A DNA stretch of 64,000 nt, taken from Micromonospora wenchangensis (GTDB lineage: Bacteria; Actinomycetota; Actinomycetes; Mycobacteriales; Micromonosporaceae). Below, piece after piece: positions 23,943-32,105 of this stretch; within the stretch, counting starts at the first letter, position 1; every line of letters starts with the position of its first letter. The DNA lies in the NCBI RefSeq assembly GCF_002210435.1, contig NZ_MZMV01000019.1, positions 50,168 to 114,167 on the forward strand, written 5' to 3'. The position numbers and the translations under genes were made by a program. The notes beneath the pieces are model-generated. The model was not told the origin of the DNA and ran no database searches. It saw nothing but the letters and a program-made list of their open reading frames with translations.

Positions 23943-26900
23943 CGCTGCACCTCATGGCCGGTGGCCGGCGGCTCCACGACCTGCCGGCCCTGCCCGGAGA
24001 CCGGGCAACTGGTCCGCACCGGGCAGACCCGGCACTTCGCGTTGGCGACGGCGGCGAAGGTCGAGGCGGCCATCGTATCGGCGGTGCGCCGGACCAGGGC
24101 GGTGGCCCAGCCCGCCTCGGGACCCTGCCCGGCGGCGGGCTGGGTCTGCTCGCGCGCGTCCTTCGCGCCGGTGCCGAGCTGCACCAGCGCCGCGCCCCCG
24201 GCCTCGTCGCCGAACTCGGCGAACCCGCCCGCCTCCACCGCCGCCTGGTACGCCCCGAGCTGCGGATGCTCGGCCATCTCCCGCTCGGTGACCGCCGTCG
24301 ACTTGCCGGTCTTGAGGTCGATCACCACGAGCCGCCCGTCGGCGTCGACCTCCAGCCGGTCGACCCGGCCGGTCAGCTCGACCGGGCGGGTCGGGTCGTC
24401 GAGGCGGACCGCGAACTCGTGCTCGATGGCGAGCAGCCGGCGCGGGTTGCCGGCCAGCCAGCGCAGCAGCTTGTCCACCATGGCCTCGGCGCGTTCCCGT
24501 TCCGGGCCGACCATCCAACGCGCGGCCAGCTCGATCGCGTCGAACCGGGCGGCCACGTACTCCAGCAGGGCCGTCCGGTCGGCGCTGGCGTCCTCGGCCA
24601 GCATCGCGGCGGCGTGCACCAGGTTGCCGACGCCCTGCGCGGCGCTGGCCGGCCCACTGCCGCCGTGCCGCTCCAGCAGCCAGCGCAGGCTGCACCGCAG
24701 CGCGCTCTCCATCCCCGACGGGGTGACCCGCACCGGTTCACCCTCATCCACCAGCGGCCGGTCGTCGGAGAGGCTGCGCAGGCCCCACCAGTCGTCCGGG
24801 TGCGCGCCGGGGATGCCGGCGGCGGCCAGCCGGGCCAGTTCGGCCGCCGCCGCGCGCCGCCGGGCCACCGACGCCGCCGGATCGACGATCGCGGTACGCA
24901 GCTCCGCCACCAGCGCGGAGAGGGTGAGCGCCCGGGGCGGCCGCCCGACGGGAAGTTCCCGGGACGCCCCCTCCCCCGGTTCCCCGGACACGTCCTCACC
25001 CGGCTCCCCGGGTTCCCCGTCGGATGACCGGCCCGCTTCGCTCCCGCCACGGTGGGCAGCACCCGGATCCTGGAGGGAAAGTGCCCCTCCGGGGGCCGTT
25101 TCCTGCCAGGATCTCTGATCCTCCACGCCGACGGCGGCGACAGCGGGGCCGGGTGGGGTGGTGGGGCCACCGTCGGGGGTGACCGGGGTGGGGCCGATTC
25201 CGGCAGGGCCGTCTCCGGTGGGGCCGTCTCCGGTGGGGCCGTCTCCGGTGGGGCCGTCTCCGTCCTGGTCGGTGACGCCGAGTTCGTGCAGGAAGCGGCT
25301 GGGCTGCTCCTCGTGGTCGTCGCCGCCGACCGCCGCCGAGGCGACGGCGGTGACCAGCAGCCGCCGCCGGGCCCGGGTCACCGCGACGTGGAACAGCCGG
25401 CGTTCCTCGTCGAGCAGCGCGGAGGTCTGCCCGACCAGGCTGGCCCGGGTGCCGGTGCCGTCCGCCCGGCCGACCAGCACGTCGACCAGCCGTTCCGAGC
25501 CGAGCAGGCTGCCCCGCAGCCGCAGGTCGGGCCAGACGCCCTCCTGCACGCCGGCCACCGCGACCAGGTCCCACTCCAGGCCCTTGGCGGCGTGCGCGGT
25601 GAGCAGGCGCATCGCCTCGCCCCGGTCGGCGCTGGCCGCCAGGGTGTCGGCCGGCAGGTCCTGGCCGAGGACGTGGTCGAGGAAGACCTCGGTCCGCGCG
25701 CCGGGCAGCCGGTCGACGAACCGGGCCGCCGCGTCGAAGAGCACGAGCACCGCGTCGAGGTCCCGGTCGGCGGCCTCGGCCCGCCAGCGCTGGGCGGTCT
25801 CGTGCTCCCCGGTGGCCGCCCGCCCCCGGTTGATCGCCCCCGCCCAGCGTTCGGCGAGCCCGCTGGCGTCCCACACCGCCCACAGCACGTCCTCGGCGGT
25901 CGCCCCGGGCACGGCCGCCGCCGTCCGCGCGGTGGCGAGCAGCTCAGCCACCGTACGGGCCGGTTCGACCCAGCGCCGTTCGATGCCGGCCAGCTCCGCC
26001 GGGTCGGCGAGCGCCTCGACGATCAGCTCGCCGGAGGGCCGCCGGTCGCCCCGGGCCAGCGCGAGCGCCCGCAGCCCCTGGCGCAGCCGCCGCTCGGCGA
26101 GCGGGTCGGCCCCACCCAGCGGCGAGTGCAGCAACGCGATCGCGGACTCCTCGTCGAGCCGGGCCGGTTCGAGCGCGCAGCGCAGCAGGAGCAGCAGCGG
26201 GGCGACCGCCGGTTGCAGGTGCAGCGGCAGGTCCTCGCCGTGCACGACGGTGGGCACCCCGGCGGTGTGCAGCGCCCGGCGCAGCGACGGCAGGTGCAGG
26301 TGGGTCGAGCGGACCAGCACCGCCATCGCCGACCAGGGCACCCCGTCGAGCAGGTGGGCGGAGCGCAGCGCGTGGGCCAGCCAGGCGGCCTCGCTGGTGG
26401 CCGAGCGGAAGGTGCGCACCTCGACGCTGCCGGGCGGCGCGTCGGGCAGGGGTCGCAGCCGCCGGTGCCCGGCCGGGCCACGCAGCCGCCGGGCGAGTCG
26501 ACCGGTGGCACCGAGCAGCACCGCACCGGCCCGGTACGAGGTGGTGAGGGTGACCTGCGCCGCCGGTGCCCCCGAGGCCGTCCGGAACCGGTGCGGAAAG
26601 GCGGTCACCACGGCCGGGTCGGCACCCCGGAAGGCGTACGTGGAGGAGTCCGGGTCGGCGAACGCCACCAGGGAACGGCCGCCCCCGGCCAGGACGGCCA
26701 GCAGGTCCTGTTGGGCCGGGTCGGTGTCGGCCAGCTCGTCGACGTAGACGTGGGCCAGCCGACGACGCTCGGCCGCCAACAGCTCCGGATCGTCGAGGAG
26801 CATGCCGGTGGCCGCCCGCACCAGCTCGGCCGGGTCGTACGCCACGGAACCCCGGTTGCCGACGTCGCGCAGGGCGAGGACGGCGACGTACTCCCGCAGG

Positions 26901-27697
26901 AACCGGGCGGCGGCCGGCCAGTCGGCGCGGCCCAGCTTCTCCCCCAGCCGGGCCAGCTCGACCGGTCCGACGCCGCGTTCGGCGGCCCGCATCAGCAGGT
27001 CACGCAACTGGGCGGCGAACGCCCGGGTACGCAGGGCGGGGAGCAGGTCGTCCGGCCAGCCGACCGGGTCGTCGTCGGATTCGCCGCCGACGACGTCGAG
27101 CAACTCCCGGATGATCAGATCCTGTTCGGGGCCGGTGAGCAGCCGGGGGGACGGTTCACCCCGCTCGGCGGCGGCCCGGCGCAGCAGCCCGAAGGCGTAC
27201 GCCGGGAAGGTGCGGACCAGCGGCTCCCGCAGCACCCGGTGGCCGTCGGCGGCGATCCGGGCCTCGATCCGGTGCCGCAGCCCGGTGGCCTGCCGGCGGC
27301 TGAAGGTGAGCACCAGCAGGCGTTCCGGGTCGACCCCCTCGGCGACCCGGGCGGCGACCGCCTCGACCAGCGTGCCGGTCTTGCCGGTGCCCGGCCCGCC
27401 GAGGACCAGCATCGGCCCGTCGGTGTGCGCCACCACCTGCGCCTGGAGCGGATCGTGAAGTCGCCCGTCGGGGCGCAGGTCGTCGCCCGCCGGACCCCGG
27501 ACCGGTGGCCTCTCCTCGGGGCGCGCGACATCACCCGCCGACCCCCCGGGCCGCGGCTCCCCCTCGACGCCCGCACCGGCCCGCACCGGCCCCTCGGCCG
27601 GCCCGCCGTGCCGACCGTCCCCCCGAACGCTCGCGGCGGACCGCCCGTCGTGCGGGCCCGGTCCGGCAGGTCGGCGCACCAGCCGGTACCCCTGCAC
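23939..27697 (-). CDS. adnA: AdnA-type helicase-nuclease subunit
   Basis: About 1252 aa. A UvrD-like motor has Walker A GGPGTGKT and [11 protein letters not shown]. Then come a long low-complexity linker and a C-terminal RecB-like nuclease (RVDRLEVDADGRLVVIDLKTGK, HPQLGAYQAAV) with clustered cysteines in CRVCPVRTSCPV, which could hold an Fe-S cluster as in AddB-type nucleases. The start is uncertain: the GTG at 27697 (VQGYRLVRRPA) fits best but has no clear ribosome binding site, and the frame is open to 27733. The linker holds a (TGDGP)n repeat and a 48-bp palindrome. It is translationally coupled to adnB. Confidence 0.9.
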   Translation of the reverse strand: MQGYRLVRRPAGPGPHDGRSAASVRGDGRHGGPAEGPVRAGAGVEGEPRPGGSAGDVARPEERPPVRGPAGDDLRPDGRLHDPLQAQVVAHTDGPMLVLGGPGTGKTGTLVEAVAARVAEGVDPERLLVLTFSRRQATGLRHRIEARIAADGHRVLREPLVRTFPAYAFGLLRRAAAERGEPSPRLLTGPEQDLIIRELLDVVGGESDDDPVGWPDDLLPALRTRAFAAQLRDLLMRAAERGVGPVELARLGEKLGRADWPAAARFLREYVAVLALRDVGNRGSVAYDPAELVRAATGMLLDDPELLAAERRRLAHVYVDELADTDPAQQDLLAVLAGGGRSLVAFADPDSSTYAFRGADPAVVTAFPHRFRTASGAPAAQVTLTTSYRAGAVLLGATGRLARRLRGPAGHRRLRPLPDAPPGSVEVRTFRSATSEAAWLAHALRSAHLLDGVPWSAMAVLVRSTHLHLPSLRRALHTAGVPTVVHGEDLPLHLQPAVAPLLLLLRCALEPARLDEESAIALLHSPLGGADPLAERRLRQGLRALALARGDRRPSGELIVEALADPAELAGIERRWVEPARTVAELLATARTAAAVPGATAEDVLWAVWDASGLAERWAGAINRGRAATGEHETAQRWRAEAADRDLDAVLVLFDAAARFVDRLPGARTEVFLDHVLGQDLPADTLAASADRGEAMRLLTAHAAKGLEWDLVAVAGVQEGVWPDLRLRGSLLGSERLVDVLVGRADGTGTRASLVGQTSALLDEERRLFHVAVTRARRRLLVTAVASAAVGGDDHEEQPSRFLHELGVTDQDGDGPTGDGPTGDGPTGDGPAGIGPTPVTPDGGPTTPPGPAVAAVGVEDQRSWQETAPGGALSLQDPGAAHRGGSEAGRSSDGEPGEPGEDVSGEPGEGASRELPVGRPPRALTLSALVAELRTAIVDPAASVARRRAAAAELARLAAAGIPGAHPDDWWGLRSLSDDRPLVDEGEPVRVTPSGMESALRCSLRWLLERHGGSGPASAAQGVGNLVHAAAMLAEDASADRTALLEYVAARFDAIELAARWMVGPERERAEAMVDKLLRWLAGNPRRLLAIEHEFAVRLDDPTRPVELTGRVDRLEVDADGRLVVIDLKTGKSTAVTEREMAEHPQLGAYQAAVEAGGFAEFGDEAGGAALVQLGTGAKDAREQTQPAAGQGPEAGWATALVRRTADTMAASTFAAVANAKCRVCPVRTSCPVSGQGRQVVEPPATGHEVQR
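25066..25113. repeat. 48-bp imperfect palindrome inside the adnA linker
   Basis: Outer arms GATCCTGG/CCAGGATC are perfect; the inner 14 bases pair with three mismatches and one G-U around TCCG. It is translated in frame as part of the AdnA linker. It may be a coding-inserted REP-like element. Confidence 0.7.
25211..25255. repeat. 15-bp tandem repeat (x3 plus partial) in adnA
   Basis: Three identical copies of GTCTCCGGTGGGGCC run head to tail, followed by a partial fourth. On the coding strand they encode TGDGP units in the interdomain linker, so length variation would not shift the frame. Confidence 0.9.
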
Positions 27698-27844
27698 CCC
27701 CACATCCCACCATGTCGGTACGACACCACCCACCGCACCACCCCGCCAGGTTCCGACGCGGCGCGGCCCGGCCTGTCCCGGCGCGGACCGACGCGGCGTG
27801 ACCCGGCCCGGCCCGGCGTGACCCGCCCCGGCCCGGCCCCTCGG

Positions 27845-28390
27845 TCAGGGCAGCCGGGCTTCCAGGGCGTCGATCGCGGTGGCGACGGTCGGGGTGACCG
27901 CGAGCAGGTCCAGGCCGGCCGGCTTCAGGAAGGTCTGGTCGGTGATCGTGCCCAGCCAGTCGAGCAGCGGGCGGTAGAAGCCGTCGGTGTCGACCAGCAC
28001 CATCGGCTTGGCGTGCATGGCCAGGGTGGCGGTGGTCCAGACCTCGAACAGCTCGTCCAGGGTGCCCAGGCCGCCGGGCAGGGTGAGGAACGCGTCCGAC
28101 TTCTCGATCATGACGGTCTTGCGGCTGGCCATGCCGTCGGTGACCAGCAGTTCGTCCGAGGCCAGGTCGGCGACCTCCAGGTCCACCAGCGCCTGCGGGA
28201 TCACCCCGACGGTACGCCCGCCGGCCGCCCGCGCCCCGTCGACGAGCGCGCCCATCATGCCGACGCAGCCGCCGCCGCTGACCAGCGTGTGCCCGCGCCG
28301 GGCCAGCTCCGCCCCGGTCTCGGCGGCCAGATCCAGCCAGCGCTGGTCGAGGGTGCGGGAGGACGCGCAGAACACACAGATCGCCGCCAC
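27845..28390 (-). CDS. LOG-family protein (TIGR00730), shorter paralogue
   Basis: A 181-aa Rossmann-fold LOG/lysine-decarboxylase-like protein with VFCASS near the start, GGGCVGMMGALVDGA and the hallmark PGGLGTLDELFE. LOG proteins hydrolyse cytokinin riboside 5'-monophosphate or related nucleotide N-glycosidic bonds. The GTG at 28390 has GGGGAGG 9 nt upstream. It starts 4 nt after the stop of the second LOG gene, so the two are co-expressed. Substrate in this organism unknown. Confidence 0.9.
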   Translation of the reverse strand: MAAICVFCASSRTLDQRWLDLAAETGAELARRGHTLVSGGGCVGMMGALVDGARAAGGRTVGVIPQALVDLEVADLASDELLVTDGMASRKTVMIEKSDAFLTLPGGLGTLDELFEVWTTATLAMHAKPMVLVDTDGFYRPLLDWLGTITDQTFLKPAGLDLLAVTPTVATAIDALEARLP

Positions 28391-28394
28391 CGGC

Positions 28395-29318
28395 TCAGTC
28401 CTCCCCACCGTCGACGACGCCCCGGCCCGCGCCGCCGGACCCGGTGCCGTTGGACGCCGTACCCGGGGAGGGGGTGGCGGTGTCGGCGGCCCGGCGGGCG
28501 GCCTGCTGGTCGGCGGCGGTACGCGCCACCGCCGCCTCGCGGACCGCCTCCTGGTCGGCGGCGAGCGCCGCCTCGGCCTCGACGATGTGCCGGACCGCGG
28601 CGTCCACGTCGTCGGTGAGGCAGATCAGCTCCAGGTCCACCGGGCCGATCTTGCCCTCGGCGGCCATGCTGTCCCGCAGCCAGTCGAGTAGGCCCCGCCA
28701 GTAGTCGGTGCCCATCAGCACCACCGGGAACCGGGTCACCTTGCCGGTCTGCACCAGCGTCAACGCCTCGAACAGCTCGTCCATGGTGCCGAACCCACCC
28801 GGCAGCACGACGAACGCCTGGGCGTACTTGACGAACATGGTCTTGCGGGCGAAGAAGTAACGGAAGTCGATGGCCAGGTCGACCCAGTCGTTGAGCCCCT
28901 GCTCGAAGGGGAGTTCGATGCCCAGCCCGACGGAGAGGCCGCCGGCCTCGCTGGCCCCCCGGTTGGCCGCCTCCATCACACCGGGTCCACCGCCGGTGAT
29001 CACCGCGTATCCGGCCCGGGCGAGACCCGCGCCCAACTCCTCGGCCAGCCGGCACTCCGGACTGTCGGGTTTACTACGCGCGGAGCCGAAGACGCTCACG
29101 GCGGGCGGCAGGTCGGCAAGCGTGTCGAAGCCCTCGACGAACTCGGCGAGGATGCGCAGCGCGCGCCAGGCGTCCTTGGTCTTCCAGTCGCTGCGTCCCC
29201 GGGAGTCGAGCAACCGCTGGTCAGCCGTGCTGGTGGGGATCGCGCCACGGCGCAGCGTGACCGCCCCCCGGTGCCGCTCCGGATCGCGGCCAGACTGCCG
29301 CCCGTTGGTCTGACTCAT
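28395..29318 (-). CDS. LOG-family protein (TIGR00730), longer paralogue
   Basis: A 307-aa LOG-family protein with VSVFGSAR, ITGGGPGVMEAAN and PGGFGTMDELFEALTL, an N-terminal extension of about 65 residues and an Ala/Gly-rich tail. The ATG at 29318 lies 7 nt after a TACGGT element with no ribosome binding site, so the mRNA is probably leaderless; the open frame upstream of it is ignored. It heads a two-gene unit with the shorter paralogue. Confidence 0.9.
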   Translation of the reverse strand: MSQTNGRQSGRDPERHRGAVTLRRGAIPTSTADQRLLDSRGRSDWKTKDAWRALRILAEFVEGFDTLADLPPAVSVFGSARSKPDSPECRLAEELGAGLARAGYAVITGGGPGVMEAANRGASEAGGLSVGLGIELPFEQGLNDWVDLAIDFRYFFARKTMFVKYAQAFVVLPGGFGTMDELFEALTLVQTGKVTRFPVVLMGTDYWRGLLDWLRDSMAAEGKIGPVDLELICLTDDVDAAVRHIVEAEAALAADQEAVREAAVARTAADQQAARRAADTATPSPGTASNGTGSGGAGRGVVDGGED

Positions 29319-29325
29319 GACAGCC

Positions 29326-29331
29326 ACCGTA
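29326..29331 (-). promoter_or_regulatory. -10 element of the leaderless LOG operon
   Basis: TACGGT on the minus strand is 7 nt before the ATG at 29318. Confidence 0.6.
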
Positions 29332-29428
29332 GTGGAGACGCACGTCAGGGCGGTGCCGGCCGACGGGTCGGAGAAAAAGTTCGCGATCTTGGGCAACTAA
29401 TTCTGTCGCCCGTACGTCTTACTATTCA

Positions 29429-29441
29429 CATACCGGGTATG
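29429..29441 (+). promoter_or_regulatory. Palindromic operator CATACCGGGTATG
   Basis: A perfect 13-bp palindrome just downstream of a TACTAT -10-like element (29420-29425) in the promoter region of the 55-aa gene. A near-identical core (CATACCGAGTATG) lies upstream of the acetyltransferase at 35538-35556, suggesting one regulator for both. Confidence 0.6.
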
Positions 29442-29473
29442 GCCCGGCGCGCGCCTTCGGGGGAGGAGCAAGC

Positions 29474-29641
29474 GTGATCAGCAACAACGAACGGATGCGG
29501 ATCCGTCGGCAGATGCAGCGAAGGATCAACGAGGTGGTGGCCGAGCGCCGCCGCGCCCGACAGTTGGAGGTGCCGGTGGAGCCGGCAGCCCCGTCCGTCG
29601 AGCCCACCGAGCCCGACAGTCCCCGTCTCACCACGGTCTGA
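29474..29641 (+). CDS. Small 55-aa Arg-rich protein
   Basis: Starts at a GTG with a near-perfect GGGAGGAG ribosome binding site 5 nt upstream and reads MISNNERMRIRRQMQRRINE. A basic, probably helical N-terminal half (Arg/Gln/Glu heptad-like) is followed by a Pro/Glu/Ser-rich tail. The promoter region has a palindromic operator. Strong ribosome binding site and regulated promoter argue for a real gene. No family is recognised; a small nucleic-acid-binding protein is possible. Confidence 0.65.
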   Translation: MISNNERMRIRRQMQRRINEVVAERRRARQLEVPVEPAAPSVEPTEPDSPRLTTV

Positions 29642-29805
29642 CAGCACCGGCCCGACCCGCGTCACCCGGCCGGCCGCCGCCTCACACCCCTGGCCGGCCA
29701 TCCGGACCTTCACCCGTACGAACCGAGGCCCCCGCGGTCCCCCGACCCCGGGGGCCTCACCACACCCACCGCACCCTGCCGGCCCCGCCGCCCGACGCCG
29801 TTGCC

Positions 29806-29874
29806 CCCCGGTGATCAAGAGGTTTGCGTCACGGGAGAGCGCTCTCGATGACGCAAACCTCTTGATCACCGGGG
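29806..29874. repeat. 69-bp palindromic repeat, copy 1
   Basis: Perfect 26-bp arms (core GTGATCAAGAGGTTTGCGTC) flank a 17-nt centre that is itself palindromic (GAGAGCGCTCTC). A second copy of the same length lies at 49822-49890. It is intergenic, 44 bp downstream of the dapE stop, and may also stop transcription. The preceding bases from 29642 hold nothing else I can support. Confidence 0.9.
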
Positions 29875-29917
29875 CCGGCCGAGGCCGGGCGGGGCGGGAC
29901 CGGCCGGGGTGGGGTGG

Positions 29918-30991
29918 TCAGGCGGGGGCCAGCCAGCGGTGGAGGGTGGCGGCGCCGTCGCGGATCTTGGTGAGTTCGACGTGTTCGTCCCTGTGGTGGG
30001 CGAGGTTGGGGTCGCCGGGGCCGAAGTTCAGCGCGGGGATGCCCATCGCCGCGAACCGGGCCACGTCGGTCCAGCCCAGCTTGCCGATCGGGGCGGCACC
30101 CACGGCCGCCAGGAACTCCTGGGCCACCGGCGCGTCGAGTCCCGGGGCCGCGCCGGCCGCCGCGTCGGTGATCGCCAGGTCGTAGCCGGCGAAGACCTCC
30201 CGCAGGTGCGCCTCGGCCGCCGCCGGGTCACGGTCCGGGGCGTACCGGTAGTTGATCTCGATCTCGCAGCGGTCGGGGACGACGTTGCCGGCCACGCCGC
30301 CGTCGATCCGTACCGCGTTGAGGCCCTCGCGGTAGTCGCAGCCGTCGATGGTGACCCGCCGGGCCCGGTACTCGCCGAGGCGGCGGAGCACCTCGCCCGC
30401 GCCGTGGATGGCGTTGACCCCGCGCCAGGACCGGGCCACGTGGGCGCGTTCGCCCGGCACCGTGACGATCGCCCGCATGGTGCCCTGGCAGCCGGCCTCG
30501 ACGATGCCGTACGTCGGTTCCAGCAGCACCGCGAAGTCGGCCCGGAGCCACTCGGGGTGGGCCTCGGCGACCAGGGTGAGCCCGTTGTACCGGGACTCGA
30601 TCTCCTCGGCCTCGTAGAAGAAGTACGTCACGTCGTACCGGGGGTCGGGCAGGGTCACCGCCAGGTGCAGCGCGAAGGCCACCCCGGACTTCATGTCGGA
30701 GGTGCCGCAGCCGTACATCAGGTCCCCGCGCATGGTCGACGGGAAGTTGTCGTTGTGCGGCACCGTGTCCAGGTGCCCGGCGAGCACCACCCGCGAGGAC
30801 CGGCCGAGATCCGTCCGCGCCATCACGGTGTTGCCGTGCCGGAAGGTGCTCAGGTGCGGCACCCGGCGCAGCACCTCCTCGACACAGTCGGCGATGGCCT
30901 TCTCGTCGAGGGAGACGGACTCGATGTCGACGAGGGCGCGGGTCAGTGCCACCGGATCGGCCAGGACCTCGGGGGTCAGCGGGTTCTCCAT
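29918..30991 (-). CDS. dapE: Succinyl-diaminopimelate desuccinylase
   Basis: A 357-aa M20-family amidohydrolase with the metal-site segments LAGHLDTVPHND and YGCGTSDMKSG, the catalytic glutamates in YEAEEIES, and the distal LNFGPGDPNLAHHRDEHV. It releases succinate to give LL-diaminopimelate, used for peptidoglycan and lysine. The ATG at 30991 is 7 nt after TACCGT with no ribosome binding site, so it is probably leaderless. It diverges from dapD, the enzyme two steps earlier in the same pathway. Confidence 0.95.
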   Translation of the reverse strand: MENPLTPEVLADPVALTRALVDIESVSLDEKAIADCVEEVLRRVPHLSTFRHGNTVMARTDLGRSSRVVLAGHLDTVPHNDNFPSTMRGDLMYGCGTSDMKSGVAFALHLAVTLPDPRYDVTYFFYEAEEIESRYNGLTLVAEAHPEWLRADFAVLLEPTYGIVEAGCQGTMRAIVTVPGERAHVARSWRGVNAIHGAGEVLRRLGEYRARRVTIDGCDYREGLNAVRIDGGVAGNVVPDRCEIEINYRYAPDRDPAAAEAHLREVFAGYDLAITDAAAGAAPGLDAPVAQEFLAAVGAAPIGKLGWTDVARFAAMGIPALNFGPGDPNLAHHRDEHVELTKIRDGAATLHRWLAPA

Positions 30992-30998
30992 GATTCGC

Positions 30999-31004
30999 AC
31001 GGTA
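30999..31004 (-). promoter_or_regulatory. -10 element of leaderless dapE
   Basis: TACCGT on the minus strand lies 7 nt before the dapE ATG. Confidence 0.6.
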
Positions 31005-31072
31005 CCGTCCTGGACGGTGGGTGTGAGGGGTGAGCCCACCGGCCCCGCAGCCGCGAACGAGAGGGTAGAACA

Positions 31073-32029
31073 GTGACGTCCCAATCCGCCTGGGGTATCG
31101 GCCTGGCCACCGTGACCGCCGCCGAGCAGGTGCTCGACACCTGGTACCCGACCGGCAAGCTCGGTCTGGGTGAGCTGCCGCTGGTCCCCGGCGAGGACCA
31201 GGCCGACGTGCTGGACCTGCCGCCCGGCGCGATCGGCGAGCGGGCCCTGCCGGGTCTGCGTACGGTGCAGGTGGTCACCGTGATCGGCGCGCTGGACGAG
31301 CCGATCAAGGACGCCGCCGACGCGTACCTGCGGCTGCACCTGCTCTCCCACCGCCTGGTGCGGCCCAACGAGCTGAACCTCGACGGCATCTTCGGCCACC
31401 TGGCGAACGTCGCCTGGACCTCGGCCGGCCCGTGCCCGCCCGGCCGGGTGGACGAGCTGCGGGTGATCGAGCGGGCCGCCGGCCGCCACCTGGCCGTGTA
31501 CGGGGTGGACAAGTTCCCCCGGATGACCGACTACGTGGTGCCCGCCGGGGTGCGGATCGCCGACGCGGACCGGGTCCGGCTCGGCGCGCACCTCGCCGCC
31601 GGCACCACCGTGATGCACGAGGGCTTCGTCAACTTCAACGCCGGCACGCTTGGCGCCTCGATGGTCGAGGGCCGGATCGTGCAGGGCGTGGTGGTCGGTG
31701 ACGGCTCCGACATCGGCGGCGGCGCGTCGATCATGGGCACCCTCTCCGGCGGCGGCACCGACCGGGTGCGCATCGGGGCACGGAGCCTGATCGGCGCGAA
31801 CGCCGGGGTCGGCATCTCGCTCGGCGACGACTGCGTGGTCGAGGCGGGCTGCTACGTCACCGCCGCCTCGAAAATCACGCTGCCGGACGGTCGGGTGGTG
31901 AAGGCCCGCGAGTTGTCCGGCGTCGACGGCCTGCTGTTCTGGCGCAACTCGGTGACCGGGGCGCTGGAGGCGAAGCCGCGCACCGGCCAGGGCATCACGC
32001 TCAACGCCGCCCTGCACGCCAACGACTGA
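31073..32029 (+). CDS. dapD: Tetrahydrodipicolinate N-succinyltransferase
   Basis: A 318-aa actinobacterial DapD with the left-handed beta-helix region ([40 protein letters not shown]) and the active-site stretch [14 protein letters not shown]. It transfers succinyl from succinyl-CoA to tetrahydrodipicolinate. The GTG at 31073 follows GAGAGGG at 7 nt. It is divergent from dapE with 81 bp between starts and is followed by a strong terminator. Confidence 0.95.
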   Translation: MTSQSAWGIGLATVTAAEQVLDTWYPTGKLGLGELPLVPGEDQADVLDLPPGAIGERALPGLRTVQVVTVIGALDEPIKDAADAYLRLHLLSHRLVRPNELNLDGIFGHLANVAWTSAGPCPPGRVDELRVIERAAGRHLAVYGVDKFPRMTDYVVPAGVRIADADRVRLGAHLAAGTTVMHEGFVNFNAGTLGASMVEGRIVQGVVVGDGSDIGGGASIMGTLSGGGTDRVRIGARSLIGANAGVGISLGDDCVVEAGCYVTAASKITLPDGRVVKARELSGVDGLLFWRNSVTGALEAKPRTGQGITLNAALHAND

Positions 32030-32061
32030 CCGGGGTCGGGGCGCACGCGCCCCGACCCCGG
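32030..32061 (+). terminator. Terminator of dapD
   Basis: A perfect 14-bp stem CCGGGGTCGGGGCG with its complement around a 4-nt loop begins directly after the dapD stop. Confidence 0.85.
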
Positions 32062-32066
32062 CCACC

Positions 32067-32098
32067 CCGCCGGGCCCGCCTGGGAGCGGACCCGGCGG
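32067..32098 (-). terminator. Terminator of the S8 protease gene
   Basis: CCGCCGGGCCCGC pairs with GCGGACCCGGCGG (one mismatch) around a 6-nt loop, 8 nt downstream of the protease stop on its strand. Two hairpins thus sit back to back between converging genes. Confidence 0.7.
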
Positions 32099-32105
32099 TT
32101 CCGGC

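Noticed and set aside
20316..25118. Very long open frame on the plus strand opposite adnB and adnA
   Set aside because: It mirrors the codon structure of the two helicase-nuclease genes, has Arg/Gly/Pro-rich composition and no recognisable domain. It is an artefact of high GC content.
25066..25262. CRISPR-like array
   Set aside because: The repeats are 15-bp direct tandem units without spacers plus a single palindrome inside a coding region.
25052..28618. Long plus-strand frame opposite adnA and the LOG genes
   Set aside because: Same reason: low-complexity translation, no ribosome binding site, and conserved genes on the other strand.
29642..29805. Possible gene between the 55-aa frame and the palindromic repeat
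   Set aside because: No start codon with ribosome binding site and no frame of reasonable length.
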